A stretch of DNA of 64,000 nt from contig URVB01000001.1 in assembly GCA_900551075.1 (NCBI GenBank), positions 124,001 through 188,000 on the forward strand. The letters run 5' to 3'. Origin of the DNA: an uncultured Blautia sp. GTDB lineage: Bacteria; Bacillota; Clostridia; Lachnospirales; Lachnospiraceae. This document shows positions 8,312 through 17,867 of this stretch, piece after piece. Both the position numbers and the translations under genes were made by a program. The notes beneath the pieces are model-generated. The model was given only the letters and a program-made list of their open reading frames with translations. It made no database searches and was not told the DNA's origin. How positions within the stretch are numbered: position 1 is the first letter of the stretch; each line of letters starts with the position of its first letter.

Positions 8312-9517
8312 CTAAAGCAGTTGCTCAGGCTCCTGGAATTTAATCTGCCGGGCAACACTCAATGCCAGTCCCATTTCTGCCATAAGGAACAGAATCGATG
8401 TTCCACCATAGCTGATAAACGGCAGAGTAACTCCCGTATTGGGAAGCAGATTTACCACAACGGCAATATTAAAGATTACCTGAAGGGCAATATGGATAAA
8501 AATCCCGCTGACCATCAAAGAGCCGAACATATCCGGAGCATTCTGCGCAATGAAAAACAGCCGGTATAACAAATAAGCAAATAATAAAAGTACGATCAAT
8601 CCGCCCAGAATCCCGAGTTCTTCGCAGATAATAGAAAAAATCATATCATTCTGCGCCTCAGGCACACTTCCAAGCTTCTGAATACTATTGCCAAGACCAC
8701 GGCCTAAGAAGCCTCCGGAGCCTATGGCATATAAGGCCTGCAATGTCTGATACCCCGCACTATCCGCATAATCCTCAGGATGCAGCCATACCAGGATACG
8801 CCGGATACGGAAGCTGTCACTGCTTTCCATAGTCGCCGCAAGAAAAAGAACAAATATCACAGCCAAAACCAGAACGGCTCCCACAATGATCAAAAATGGT
8901 TTCATTTCCGGATGCGCGATAAATATCAAGCCTGCCGTAATACAGAAAATAATGATCGCAGTACTCAGATTATCCGTAAACACATAAGTAATCAGCGCCT
9001 GCAGTGCTCCCATACTGCCGAGGACCATACATGCCTTCAAGGTACGCACCTGCTTGCCCATTTGTACGATCATATAGGACAGACAGACAATCACCGCTAT
9101 CTTGGCGATCTCCGAGGGCTGGAACTGGATCGGCCCGATCTGAAGCCAGCGCTTCGCGCCGTTTGCTTCAACACCCAGAGGCGTTTTTACCAATACCATG
9201 AGAACTGCGGCTGTCCCATACAGAATTGTCGTAAAATACGGCAGCACATGATAATCTATCATCGAAATCACCAGCGCCATAATAATACAGGCCACACTAA
9301 TCATTGCCTGACGCTTAAAATAGTGCATGTCATCTCCGAAATTAATTTCTGCCATATAAGCGCTCGTGCTGTACAGCATGATCAGCCCAAAGCAGGTCAG
9401 AAGCACAATGACTGCCACCAGACTGAAATCATAATAATCGGTCTTTTCTCTTCTTTTTATTTTGCTTCCATTCACAGAAGGAAAAAGAGACCGTTTTGGC
9501 TGTCTTGCCTTTTCCAT
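8312..9517 (-). CDS. SEDS-family peptidoglycan polymerase (FtsW/RodA/SpoVE type)
   Basis: The 401-residue integral membrane protein polymerises lipid II glycan strands with a partner class B PBP. About ten hydrophobic segments follow a basic cytoplasmic N-terminus. Family signatures are GRGLGNSIQKLGSVPEAQNDMIFS with the conserved acidic pair in IICEELG, and the C-terminal LPFISYGGTSILF. I chose ATG 9517, preceded by AGGTGA; a GTG 5 codons upstream is possible. It is not next to a dcw cluster or PBP gene, so FtsW, RodA and SpoVE cannot be told apart here; GGTS favours FtsW/SpoVE. Confidence 0.9.
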   Translation of the reverse strand: MEKARQPKRSLFPSVNGSKIKRREKTDYYDFSLVAVIVLLTCFGLIMLYSTSAYMAEINFGDDMHYFKRQAMISVACIIMALVISMIDYHVLPYFTTILYGTAAVLMVLVKTPLGVEANGAKRWLQIGPIQFQPSEIAKIAVIVCLSYMIVQMGKQVRTLKACMVLGSMGALQALITYVFTDNLSTAIIIFCITAGLIFIAHPEMKPFLIIVGAVLVLAVIFVLFLAATMESSDSFRIRRILVWLHPEDYADSAGYQTLQALYAIGSGGFLGRGLGNSIQKLGSVPEAQNDMIFSIICEELGILGGLIVLLLFAYLLYRLFFIAQNAPDMFGSLMVSGIFIHIALQVIFNIAVVVNLLPNTGVTLPFISYGGTSILFLMAEMGLALSVARQIKFQEPEQLL

Positions 9518-9585
9518 TGCATCACCTAACACTTTCTATATCCGAAATTATGCAATTTCAACATACCTTGCCAAATTCTTTTCCC

Positions 9586-9614
9586 ATTATAGCAGAAACG
9601 CCTGGCATTAGCAA
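9586..9614 (-). promoter_or_regulatory. Predicted promoter of the SEDS gene
   Basis: On the minus strand TTGCTA (9609-9614), 17 nt and TATAAT (9586-9591) lie ~70 nt ahead of the SEDS start codon. It lies downstream of the heptad-repeat gene, so the SEDS gene need not depend on the MMPL operon. Confidence 0.6.
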
Positions 9615-9671
9615 GACTACATCCAATTCGGTCCCTTATCCTGATTCATTTTTCTTTCAGCACCTTTTCTT

Positions 9672-12600
9672 TTAGCCAATGCTGTCCGTTTTTACAATAA
9701 ACTTCACGCTTCCATCCATATTGTCGGAAATACCGGCAAAGGAACGATAACCTTCATCTGCCTCCTGGATTGCTTTGAGACGTTCAAACAGTTCCTGAAG
9801 CTCACCATCAAAAATCTCTGACAGCTTCCGGATTCCTTCTTCATCAAATTTCTTCATTCCATCATGCAGCTCCGTTGCGCCATCCTTCAGCTTCGTTACT
9901 CCATCCGCAACCTCTCCCGTAGCATCAGAAAGTGCTTCTGCACCCTCCACCAGCTTCGGAGAGTTCGCGCTGAGCTCTGAAGCTCCGCTCTTCAGCCTTC
10001 CGGCACCATTGTCCAGTTGTCCGACGCCATCAGACAGGGTTCCGGCGCCTTCAAGCAGAACCCTAAGGCCGGCATCCAACTGTAAGGTTCCGGACTGAAG
10101 CCGTCCGATCCCAGACGACAGCTTCTTCGCACCTGTAGATAATTCTCCTGTACCGGAGCCGACCATGCTGACACCTGTCTTAAGCTGAGAGGTTCCCTCT
10201 GCCAACTGCTTTGTACCGCTGTACAGCTCTTCACTTCCGGAGGCGAGCTGAGAGGTTCCGGCTTTCAGGTCCCCGGCTCCGGATACCAATGCTTTTGCTC
10301 CTGTATCTGCCGCATGGATTCCCTGCTGTAGCTGCTCCATACCCCCTAATAAGTTGGGAATATTCCCAGCCAGCTTATCCAAGCCTGCCTTCAGGGCACT
10401 TACCCCAGGTGTAATTCCTGAAATCCTGGATGCCAATTCCTGTGCACCTGCTGCAAATGCGGCTGCACCCGCTGCATAAGGCCCGGCATAATCACCCAAT
10501 GCTTCGGCGCCTGCTGCCGTCTTGCCCGCGCCGGAAATCACGCTCTGCACACCTGCTGCCGCATCCTGTGCCCCAGAAGCTATCTGACCGGCTGCTCCGG
10601 CTAATACCTGTGTGCCTTCTGAAACCGCACCTGCCGCATTCTGAATTTCGGCAGCTTCAGACGGCAGCTTTTCAGCAGAGCCGGCAACTGCCGAAGCACT
10701 CCCTTCCAGCCCGGAAGCAGAAGCCGCAATCTCACCTGCAGCGCTCTGCAATGCCGAGATGTCCACACTTGTCACTGTTGCCGAAGCTTCTGCAGTACCG
10801 CTTACGGAAGCTGCTGCTGCAGAAGCTGCTGCACTGACTCTTGCCTGAATCTCGCCGGCCACCCCCTCCGGAAGCTCCAGGCCGCTCAAATCCACACTCA
10901 TACCGGTAACTGCACTTGTATCCACATGGACTGCAGTCACCTCCGCCTGTGCTTCTACATGGACAGCCGATGCATCCATGCCGGCCAGCGCATTGGCTTG
11001 AGCCGCTACATCTTTCGCCTGTCCTGCAAGAGAATTGGCACTATCGGTGACCTCTGATGCCGTTGCACTGATTGCAGAGGCAGAATTCGTAGCTGAGGCG
11101 GAAGCCTCTGTCACGGAAGAAGCCCCTCCCACAACCGCATCAATCCCTCCCTGCATACCGGAAAATCCGCTCTGCAGAGCTTTGGCGCCGGTCGAAAGCT
11201 CGCCGGCCCCTGATGCTAAGGAAGCGGTTGCATTTGCCAGAGCATTTGCACTTCCATCCAGGCTGTCCGCCGCTTCCTGCAGTTTTTCAACTTTTTCCGG
11301 AAGCGCCTTAACGCCGCTTTCCAATTGTCCTGCACCATTTTGAAGCTCTGTAACTCCTTCGGAAAGAGGTGCGGCCTCCGTCACCATAGTATCGATCCCC
11401 TCAGCAAGTGCTCCTGTGCCATTCCAAAGCTCCTTAAGGCCGCTATGAAGCTGCCCCGCACCGCTATCGGCAGCCTTTGCCCCCTTTGACAGTGCAGATG
11501 CGCCGTTTTTCAGATCGTTGGCACCTTTAGCCGCACTGCTGATCCCTGCGGACAATTCCCTGACTCCGCTGTTTAACTGCCTGGCGCCTGCCGCAAGGTC
11601 TTTGGCACCTTTGGCCGCGCCACTGCTGCCTGCATAACCTGCGGCCAGTTGATCAGCTCCGGATTTTGCAGAAGCGGCTCCAGCCTCCAATTGTCCGGCT
11701 CCGCTTACCAGGGCACCGGTTCCATCCTTTAACTCATCTGTTCCGGATTTTACCTGTGATACACCGTCTGTATATTCCCTGATGCCGTCCAACAGCTCCG
11801 TCATACCATCTGCAAATTCCGGAATATTCTCATCCAGTTCTGTAATGCCATCCAACAGCTCTCCGGTTCCTTCAACAAGCTGTGTGGAACTGTCCGTAAG
11901 CGTCTCCATGTCTTCCTTCAAATCATCCAGACTTCCATTGTCATCAAAATCAATTCCTGACAGCAGATTATTTGCAATTACGGACATAGACATATCTACT
12001 GCAAATTCAGATGCGTCCATGGTAATCTCAACAGAATCCGGAATGTCTAAATCCACCTCCGGTGAATCCGCACCAATACTTTCCTTCAATCCGGGCATTG
12101 CCATACCCAAGGTAATGATTCTGTCCCCTTCCTCCAGTACCTTCCCGGAAGAAATTTCTACATTTGACACCTTATTTTTATCAAGGATCATGGCACTGAT
12201 AACAGCAAACGGAACATATACCTCCTGCTGTTTATCACCAACCTTCATCATCTGCTTTTCTTTATTTACATAGTCGTAACGGACTGTCACCTTTCCGCTC
12301 TTTCCGGCAATTTCATCTGCCGTCACCTGCACTCCGTTCAGATAATAAGAAATCCGGATATCTACAGGAGCCTCTTTATCGGTCGTTCCCCGATAATAGA
12401 TGTCCTCTCCCTCTGCATCCCAGGTGATCTTTTCTCCATTTTCATCAAAGGTCTCATCTCCCTTCAGATTTCTGATATCCTCCAGCGTTGTGTCATCTTC
12501 GACAGCCCCGCTTCCTTCTCCGCTTAAATGCTCATTTACCAGCATTTCCTTCCGGTTTCCGGACGGATCGGTAAAAATATAGACAGTCTCATCTTTTTTT

Positions 12601-12710
12601 GCCTGATTCTCCGTATCTGCCCCAACTGCCATAGGCGATGACAGCACCATACTCAAAGTCAATGACGCAGCCATGAGTTTCCGATATACATCCTTGTACA
12701 ATCCCTTCAT
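9672..12710 (-). CDS. Exported x-x-x-Leu-x-x-Gly heptad-repeat protein paired with an MMPL transporter
   Basis: The 1012-residue protein has an N-terminal signal peptide (about residues 1-31, ending SPMAVGA), a mixed N-domain (~40-250), then a long array of Leu/Gly heptads such as LxxGxxxLxxGAxxL (~270-520 and ~700-950). These are interrupted by an Ala/Ser-rich stretch around 530-690. This repeat class is known from proteins beside MMPL and YhgE-type membrane proteins. No C-terminal anchor or sortase motif is seen. RBS GGAGG in the tail of the MMPL gene and a 2-nt gap imply translational coupling. I infer an extracytoplasmic partner of the exporter; its cargo is unknown. Confidence 0.85.
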   Translation of the reverse strand: MKGLYKDVYRKLMAASLTLSMVLSSPMAVGADTENQAKKDETVYIFTDPSGNRKEMLVNEHLSGEGSGAVEDDTTLEDIRNLKGDETFDENGEKITWDAEGEDIYYRGTTDKEAPVDIRISYYLNGVQVTADEIAGKSGKVTVRYDYVNKEKQMMKVGDKQQEVYVPFAVISAMILDKNKVSNVEISSGKVLEEGDRIITLGMAMPGLKESIGADSPEVDLDIPDSVEITMDASEFAVDMSMSVIANNLLSGIDFDDNGSLDDLKEDMETLTDSSTQLVEGTGELLDGITELDENIPEFADGMTELLDGIREYTDGVSQVKSGTDELKDGTGALVSGAGQLEAGAASAKSGADQLAAGYAGSSGAAKGAKDLAAGARQLNSGVRELSAGISSAAKGANDLKNGASALSKGAKAADSGAGQLHSGLKELWNGTGALAEGIDTMVTEAAPLSEGVTELQNGAGQLESGVKALPEKVEKLQEAADSLDGSANALANATASLASGAGELSTGAKALQSGFSGMQGGIDAVVGGASSVTEASASATNSASAISATASEVTDSANSLAGQAKDVAAQANALAGMDASAVHVEAQAEVTAVHVDTSAVTGMSVDLSGLELPEGVAGEIQARVSAAASAAAASVSGTAEASATVTSVDISALQSAAGEIAASASGLEGSASAVAGSAEKLPSEAAEIQNAAGAVSEGTQVLAGAAGQIASGAQDAAAGVQSVISGAGKTAAGAEALGDYAGPYAAGAAAFAAGAQELASRISGITPGVSALKAGLDKLAGNIPNLLGGMEQLQQGIHAADTGAKALVSGAGDLKAGTSQLASGSEELYSGTKQLAEGTSQLKTGVSMVGSGTGELSTGAKKLSSGIGRLQSGTLQLDAGLRVLLEGAGTLSDGVGQLDNGAGRLKSGASELSANSPKLVEGAEALSDATGEVADGVTKLKDGATELHDGMKKFDEEGIRKLSEIFDGELQELFERLKAIQEADEGYRSFAGISDNMDGSVKFIVKTDSIG

Positions 12711-12712
12711 AT

Positions 12713-14833
12713 TTATAACCTCCGTTTATTTTGCCGAAATCCCATCGTTGTTACACAAATCACCTTATCAAACAGCATATATGCGGCAGGCAGCACAAGC
12801 AATACCACCACCATACTGATCAATGCACCTCTTGCCATCAAAGTACAAAGCGAACTGATCATATCAATATCCGAATACAGCCCTACGCCAAAGGTGGCTG
12901 CAAAAAAGCTGAATGCACTTACCATGACCGACTGTATGGAGGTACCATGTGCAACCTGAATTGCCTCACCCTTAGACACTCCGTTATGTCTTTCCAGCTT
13001 ATACCTCGTTGTCATCAAAATTGCATAATCCACTGTAGAGCCCAACTGAATGGTACCGATGACAATAGATGCGATAAATGGAATTTCCGTATTCGTAAAG
13101 TACGGAATACCCATATTGATATAAATGGCAAACTCAATCACCAGAACCAGAATCACAGGCAGACTCACGGACCGGAATACCACCAGGATGATCAAAAGGA
13201 TCACACCAATGGATACGAAATTAACTGTTTTGAAGTCCTGATCCGTAATTTCAATCAAATCCTTGGTGCATGGCGCTTCTCCGACCAGCATGCCTTTGGG
13301 ATCATAGCTTTTCAGAATTTCATTCAAAGCCGTACACTGTTCATTTACCTCATCAGATGCAACCTTATATTCACTGCTCACCAGCATCAGCTCGTAATTC
13401 TCATTTATCAGCATTTCTGTGAGACTTTCCGGAATAAGCTCCCTTGGTATCTCGCTTCCCAGCATGGCATCCAGTCCAATCACTGACTTCACTCCCTCTA
13501 CTGCTTTGATTTCTTTCGTCATCTCTGCAATTTCCTTCGGGTCCATCTGGCTGTCTACCAGCAGCATATGTGTAGAATTCATCTGAAATGTGTCATTCAG
13601 CTTTGTATTCGCCACAATACTGTCCAAATCTTTGGGAAGTGTCTCATCCAGATTATAGTACACCTTCGTATTTTGATTTCCATAGATGGCAGGAATCCAA
13701 ATAATGACAAATAAAATCAGTATTAAAATATAATGCTTCGTCACAAATGCCGGAAGCTTAGAAAAATTTGGAAGGAGCGGCCGATGCCTTGTCTTCTCGA
13801 TTCCCCTGTCAAAAATCAATATCATTGCGGGGAGTATGGTCACACAGGCAATTACTCCGAATATAACACCTTTTGCCATGACAATTCCAAGATCCAGTCC
13901 TAACGTAAAACTCATAAAACACAGAGCTATAAAACCAGCTACCGTGGTTATGGAGCTGCCCACGACTGAGGTAATCGTCGCTGCAATCGCCTCTGCCATT
14001 GCCTCATGCTTCATCTTCTTACTTTCAGCATCCGACAGCTTTTGAATGCCGCCTTCCTCTGTCCTGCCGTGCAGGCATTCCTGATAGCTGTGCCATAAAA
14101 AAATTGAATAATCCATGGTCACGCCAAGCTGAAGAACCGCACTCAGTGCCTTGGTAATATAAGAAATCTGGCCGAGAAAGATATTGGTTCCTAAATTATA
14201 GACAATCGCCATACCAATGCTCAAAAGAAAAAGGACCGGTATCAAAAAGGAATCCATGGTCAAAGCAAGCACCAACGAAGACAAAGCAACTGCAATGCAG
14301 ACGTAAATCGGAGTCTCTCTGTCCGACAGGTTCTTCGTATCCGTCACCACCGCAGACATACCGCTGATAAAGCATTGCTTACCGGCCAATGAACGGAGTT
14401 CCTCAATTGCACCCATAGTTTCATCCGCAGACATCGTGGTGTCAAAAATAACCGCCATCAATGTACAGTCATCGGCAATAAACGCGTCCTTAATCTTATC
14501 CGGCAATAATTCTACAGGGATGGAAATATCTGCAAAGCTGTCATACCATATAATCTTTTCTACATGGTCTACGTTTTCCATCTTTGCCTTCAGGACTGAC
14601 ACATCCCTAAAATCCATCCCCTCCAGCACAACCATAGAAAACGCTCCGGTACCAAACTGCTCCACCAGAATATCCTGTCCCTTCATTGTTTCGATCTCAC
14701 CGGGGAGATATGACAGGATGTCATAATTGACTCTTGTGTGGAAGTACCCAAATGCAGACGGAATCAAGAGCAAAAGACCAATGATAAAAATCATTATTCT
14801 TCCCTTTACCACTGCTTTCCCTAATTTCTTCAC
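12713..14833 (-). CDS. MMPL/RND-superfamily membrane exporter
   Basis: The 706-residue membrane protein has two similar halves, each starting with one helix, a ~130-160-residue extracytoplasmic domain and a block of five hydrophobic segments. Family segments include LQLGVTMDYSIFLWHSYQE in the first half and IQLGSTVDYAILMTTRYK in the second, the Asp-Tyr positions expected for proton relay. The start is GTG (14831-14833). MMPL proteins export lipids, glycolipids or drugs by proton motive force; the substrate here is not evident. It forms an operon with the heptad-repeat gene and is divergent from a TetR regulator whose operators overlap its promoter. Confidence 0.9.
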   Translation of the reverse strand: MKKLGKAVVKGRIMIFIIGLLLLIPSAFGYFHTRVNYDILSYLPGEIETMKGQDILVEQFGTGAFSMVVLEGMDFRDVSVLKAKMENVDHVEKIIWYDSFADISIPVELLPDKIKDAFIADDCTLMAVIFDTTMSADETMGAIEELRSLAGKQCFISGMSAVVTDTKNLSDRETPIYVCIAVALSSLVLALTMDSFLIPVLFLLSIGMAIVYNLGTNIFLGQISYITKALSAVLQLGVTMDYSIFLWHSYQECLHGRTEEGGIQKLSDAESKKMKHEAMAEAIAATITSVVGSSITTVAGFIALCFMSFTLGLDLGIVMAKGVIFGVIACVTILPAMILIFDRGIEKTRHRPLLPNFSKLPAFVTKHYILILILFVIIWIPAIYGNQNTKVYYNLDETLPKDLDSIVANTKLNDTFQMNSTHMLLVDSQMDPKEIAEMTKEIKAVEGVKSVIGLDAMLGSEIPRELIPESLTEMLINENYELMLVSSEYKVASDEVNEQCTALNEILKSYDPKGMLVGEAPCTKDLIEITDQDFKTVNFVSIGVILLIILVVFRSVSLPVILVLVIEFAIYINMGIPYFTNTEIPFIASIVIGTIQLGSTVDYAILMTTRYKLERHNGVSKGEAIQVAHGTSIQSVMVSAFSFFAATFGVGLYSDIDMISSLCTLMARGALISMVVVLLVLPAAYMLFDKVICVTTMGFRQNKRRL

Positions 14834-14871
14834 TTTCCTTCACCCTCACCTTCCTGTTGCAAAACATTTTA

Positions 14872-15020
14872 TGACCAACAGTCATTTTTTATACATCAAA
14901 CGTTATATAACAAAACTGACCGTTAGTCAATATGTATTTTACAATTTATAGAATTTTTATATTTTTTTACTGCCGAGAGAAAATTTTGAATATTGACTTA
15001 TGGTCAGTTTCCATTATAAT
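14872..15020. promoter_or_regulatory. Divergent promoters with three TetR operators (TGAC-N5-GTCA)
   Basis: Three 13-bp sites share the exact inverted form TGAC-N5-GTCA: 14872-14884, 14917-14929 and 14994-15006. The MMPL promoter (minus) is TTGACT 14925-14930, 17 nt, TATAAC 14902-14907, with site 2 over its -35 and site 1 in its leader. The regulator promoter (plus) is TTGACT 14993-14998, 16 nt, TATAAT 15015-15020, with site 3 over its -35. This layout predicts that the TetR protein represses both directions, including itself. Confidence 0.8.
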
Positions 15021-15051
15021 AAATAAGGAATATACACAGGGAGGGTTTCTT

Positions 15052-15666
15052 ATGGGGAAAATGGAACTGAATAAAAAGAAAAAAAAAGACGCCCTGTTTC
15101 GTACGGCGTTTGAATTGTTCACAACCAAAGGCACTGCAAAGACCACCATCTCTGACATTGTAGAAAAGGCCGGGGTTGCCAAAGGTACCTTCTATCTCTA
15201 TTTTAAAGATAAATATGACATTCGAAACAAGCTGGTTGCTCATAAAACAGGTGAGCTTTTTTATATGGCACACGAGGCTTTGAAAAAAACAAAGCTCACA
15301 GAATTTGAAGACCAGTTGAATTTTATCATTGACTATATTCTGGATATACTGGAGCAAAACCATTCTCTGCTGCTCTTTATTTCCAAGAATCTTGCCTGGG
15401 GTGTATTCCAGGGGGCTTTTGAAGAAAAAATGCCGGATGAAGATTATCATTTCTATGAATCCTATGGACAGCTTTTGGCAAAAAGCGGACGCACATACAA
15501 AAATCCGGAATTTATGCTGTTCACCATTATTGAGCTGGTGGGTTCTACCTGCTACAGTTGTATTTTATACGAGCAGCCGGTTCCCATGGCCCAATACAGA
15601 CCTTATCTGCACAGGGCAACCAACGCAATTCTCCAGTGCTTCGCAGATGACACGCGCACATCATAG
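15052..15666 (+). CDS. TetR-family transcriptional repressor
   Basis: The 204-residue protein begins MGKMELNKKKKKDALFRTA, chosen over an upstream in-frame start because GGGAGGG lies 7 nt upstream and the promoter overlaps the longer frame. The helix-turn-helix spans ~residues 28-52 (KTTISDIVEKAGVAKGTFYLYFKDK). The C-terminal ligand domain is helical with no recognisable ligand class. Divergent from the MMPL operon; likely relieves repression when it binds the exported compound. Confidence 0.92.
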   Translation: MGKMELNKKKKKDALFRTAFELFTTKGTAKTTISDIVEKAGVAKGTFYLYFKDKYDIRNKLVAHKTGELFYMAHEALKKTKLTEFEDQLNFIIDYILDILEQNHSLLLFISKNLAWGVFQGAFEEKMPDEDYHFYESYGQLLAKSGRTYKNPEFMLFTIIELVGSTCYSCILYEQPVPMAQYRPYLHRATNAILQCFADDTRTS

Positions 15667-15677
15667 TGACCGCATAC

Positions 15678-15709
15678 AAAAAGAGTACAACTTGAGCTGT
15701 ACTCTTTTT
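15678..15709. terminator. Bidirectional rho-independent terminator
   Basis: AAAAAGAGTACA (15678-15689) pairs perfectly with TGTACTCTTTTT (15698-15709) around an 8-nt loop, giving T-runs on both strands. It separates the plus-strand tetR gene from the convergent ABC transporter operon. Confidence 0.85.
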
Positions 15710-15737
15710 CCTTCCATGCGGACTGTCTCAGACCGTC

Positions 15738-16829
15738 TTATATTTTTCCAAGCTTCCGTGCTTCCTGAAGCAATTTTTTGTTTTTGTGATTCATTGTCCC
15801 AAAGGAGTCCAGGCAGCAGACAACCTTTTTACAATTCCTCATTAGCTCCATTGCTTTTTGGAAACTCCTCTCACTGATCATTTCAAAGGGAACCTCTGTA
15901 ATTACCTCTCCTGCCAGTGCTTTCGCCACCTGATAATCCATATCATTCTCATGAAGGACACCGGTTGCAAAAGGAATCCCCTTTCTCTGCAGACTGCGGT
16001 ACACGGGAATTCCGCTGCCGTTTCCGGCGATCACAAACACCTGTGCCTGTCCCTTTGGCTTTTCCATTTCCAGGCATCCAAAATCCGCATTATAGCTGCC
16101 GCTTTCTATCTCATACAGCTCATGAATATACCGGGAAGTAAAAATTTCCTCCGGCGTCCCGTATTTTTGAATCTTATCGCCTTTGACGCAAATGATATAG
16201 TCCGATATTTTCTGTGCCAAATCCAATTCATGCAAAGACATGAGCACTGCAGTCTGTCTTTTCAGCACCATTTGCTTCAGGATTGCAAGCAGCTCCAGCT
16301 TATGCCGGATATCCAGAAAAGAAGTCGGCTCATCCAGGACGATCACCTCCGGCTCCTGGCAGATTGCCCTTGCAAGAAGAATTCTCTGCCGCTGTCCATC
16401 GCTGATTGCCAGAAAATCTCTATCGTATAAATCCAATGCATGAACCATTTCCATGGCCTCCCGCACCTTTTTTCTGTCCTCTTCTGTGAGAATTCCCAGG
16501 GTACCTGTATACGGATAGCGGCCGGTTGCTACAATGTCCCCACAGGTCATAAGCTCCGGACGGATGCGCTCTGTCATCACTACGGCAAGCTTCTGTGCCA
16601 CTTCTCTGCCGGACATCCTATGCATCATTTCCCTGTCCAGATAAACTGCTCCGCCGACCAGCTTAAGCTGGCGGGTAATGCTTTTTAATATGGTAGATTT
16701 CCCCGCTCCGTTCGGCCCTATCAGCGTCAGGATTTCTCCTCTGTCCAGCTTGATTTCAATATCCTTGATCAGGGGAACCCCATTATATCCCACAGACATA
16801 TGATCTGTATAAACAAAATAATTTTCCAT
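15738..16829 (-). CDS. ABC importer ATPase, FecE/BtuD type, with C-terminal extension
   Basis: ATP-hydrolysing subunit of the importer encoded with the next two genes. Walker A is GPNGAGKST (38-46), the signature loop reads ISDGQRQR (142-149) instead of LSGGQ, Walker B is VIVLDEP (162-168) and the switch histidine is H200. Residues ~255-363 extend past the usual ~260-residue length with a small alpha/beta-looking domain (VFVIAGNGSGIPVYRSLQRKG). The ATG abuts the permease stop, with GAGGA upstream. With the operon's B12 riboswitch, corrinoid, heme or other metal-tetrapyrrole uptake is likelier than ferric siderophore (inference). Confidence 0.88.
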   Translation of the reverse strand: MENYFVYTDHMSVGYNGVPLIKDIEIKLDRGEILTLIGPNGAGKSTILKSITRQLKLVGGAVYLDREMMHRMSGREVAQKLAVVMTERIRPELMTCGDIVATGRYPYTGTLGILTEEDRKKVREAMEMVHALDLYDRDFLAISDGQRQRILLARAICQEPEVIVLDEPTSFLDIRHKLELLAILKQMVLKRQTAVLMSLHELDLAQKISDYIICVKGDKIQKYGTPEEIFTSRYIHELYEIESGSYNADFGCLEMEKPKGQAQVFVIAGNGSGIPVYRSLQRKGIPFATGVLHENDMDYQVAKALAGEVITEVPFEMISERSFQKAMELMRNCKKVVCCLDSFGTMNHKNKKLLQEARKLGKI

Positions 16830-17846
16830 TTAAACCATCCTCTGCTTCCGGATCATGATATAAATAACAACAGGCGCTCCAAAAATCGCCGTAACAGAAC
16901 TGATACTAAGCTCCGTAGGAGAAAAAGCCGTCCTTGCGATCAGATCACAAAACAGGCAAAACACTGCTCCGCCCAAGAAACAGGCAGGTATTACCAGGAT
17001 TGGTTTTGAAGTTTTCAGAAAATTCTTTACCAGATGAGGCACCGCAATTCCGACAAAAGAAATCGGTCCTGCAAACGCAGTTACGCATGCGGACAAAATA
17101 CTGGAAAGCAGGATCAGCATCGCACGGAACAAACGGATATTGACACCCATATTCTGGGCGTAAGCTTCTCCAAGCTGATATGCACTGATTGGCTTTGACA
17201 TAAAAAACGTAATCAAAACTGTTGCCGATACAACCGCCGCCATAACCGATACATTCTCCCAGGTTATACCGGAAAAACTTCCGAGAGACCAGTTATGGAG
17301 ATTGACAATATTGGAATCATCTGCAAAAGTAATGACAAAATCTGTAATTGCGGAGCAGATATACCCTATCATAACACCGCTGATTACCAGCATGGACATC
17401 CTCTTTACTTTTCTGGAAATAATGAGAACGAAACCCATAGAGATCATTGCGCCCGCAAATGCAGCCAGTATCAAAACCGCCGAGCTGGCGGTTTTGGCTC
17501 TTCCCAGCAGCCAGATCATCACCAGGGATACCACCAGCTTGGCGCCGGATGAAATCCCCAGAACGAAAGGTCCTGCAATTGGATTGGAAAAAAACGTCTG
17601 CAAAAGAAAGCCGGATACAGACAGCGCACCACCCAGTATAATAACTGCCAGAATCCTCGGCAGACGAATTTCCCATATGATATTGTAGGAGGTTTCCCCT
17701 CCCTCATGCTTTGCAAGTATGCCGAAAATTTCCTTTATGGACAAATGTATACTTCCGGAATTGATATTCCATACGGCCAGCCCTGCAAGCAGCAAAACAA
17801 GTGCCGCAAAAGCCAACCGGTATCTGCGGTGAGATTTTCGTTCCAT
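16830..17846 (-). CDS. ABC importer permease, FecCD/BtuC family
   Basis: The 338-residue membrane subunit has 9-10 hydrophobic segments. Family landmarks are IRLPRILAVIILGGALSVSGFLLQTFFSNPIAGPFVLGISSGA near the N-terminus (residues ~45-90) and GPISFVGIAVPHLVKNF near the coupling helix (~265-285). RBS GAGGA precedes the ATG. It sits between the binding protein (21-nt gap) and the ATPase. Substrate is not defined by sequence alone. Confidence 0.92.
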   Translation of the reverse strand: MERKSHRRYRLAFAALVLLLAGLAVWNINSGSIHLSIKEIFGILAKHEGGETSYNIIWEIRLPRILAVIILGGALSVSGFLLQTFFSNPIAGPFVLGISSGAKLVVSLVMIWLLGRAKTASSAVLILAAFAGAMISMGFVLIISRKVKRMSMLVISGVMIGYICSAITDFVITFADDSNIVNLHNWSLGSFSGITWENVSVMAAVVSATVLITFFMSKPISAYQLGEAYAQNMGVNIRLFRAMLILLSSILSACVTAFAGPISFVGIAVPHLVKNFLKTSKPILVIPACFLGGAVFCLFCDLIARTAFSPTELSISSVTAIFGAPVVIYIMIRKQRMV

Positions 17847-17867
17847 TATTGATTCCTCTTATGTTTC

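Noticed and set aside
9672..12710. Large plus-strand frames opposite the heptad-repeat gene (e.g. 10430-10837)
   Set aside because: They arise from the biased codon content of the repeat on the other strand and lack start signals.
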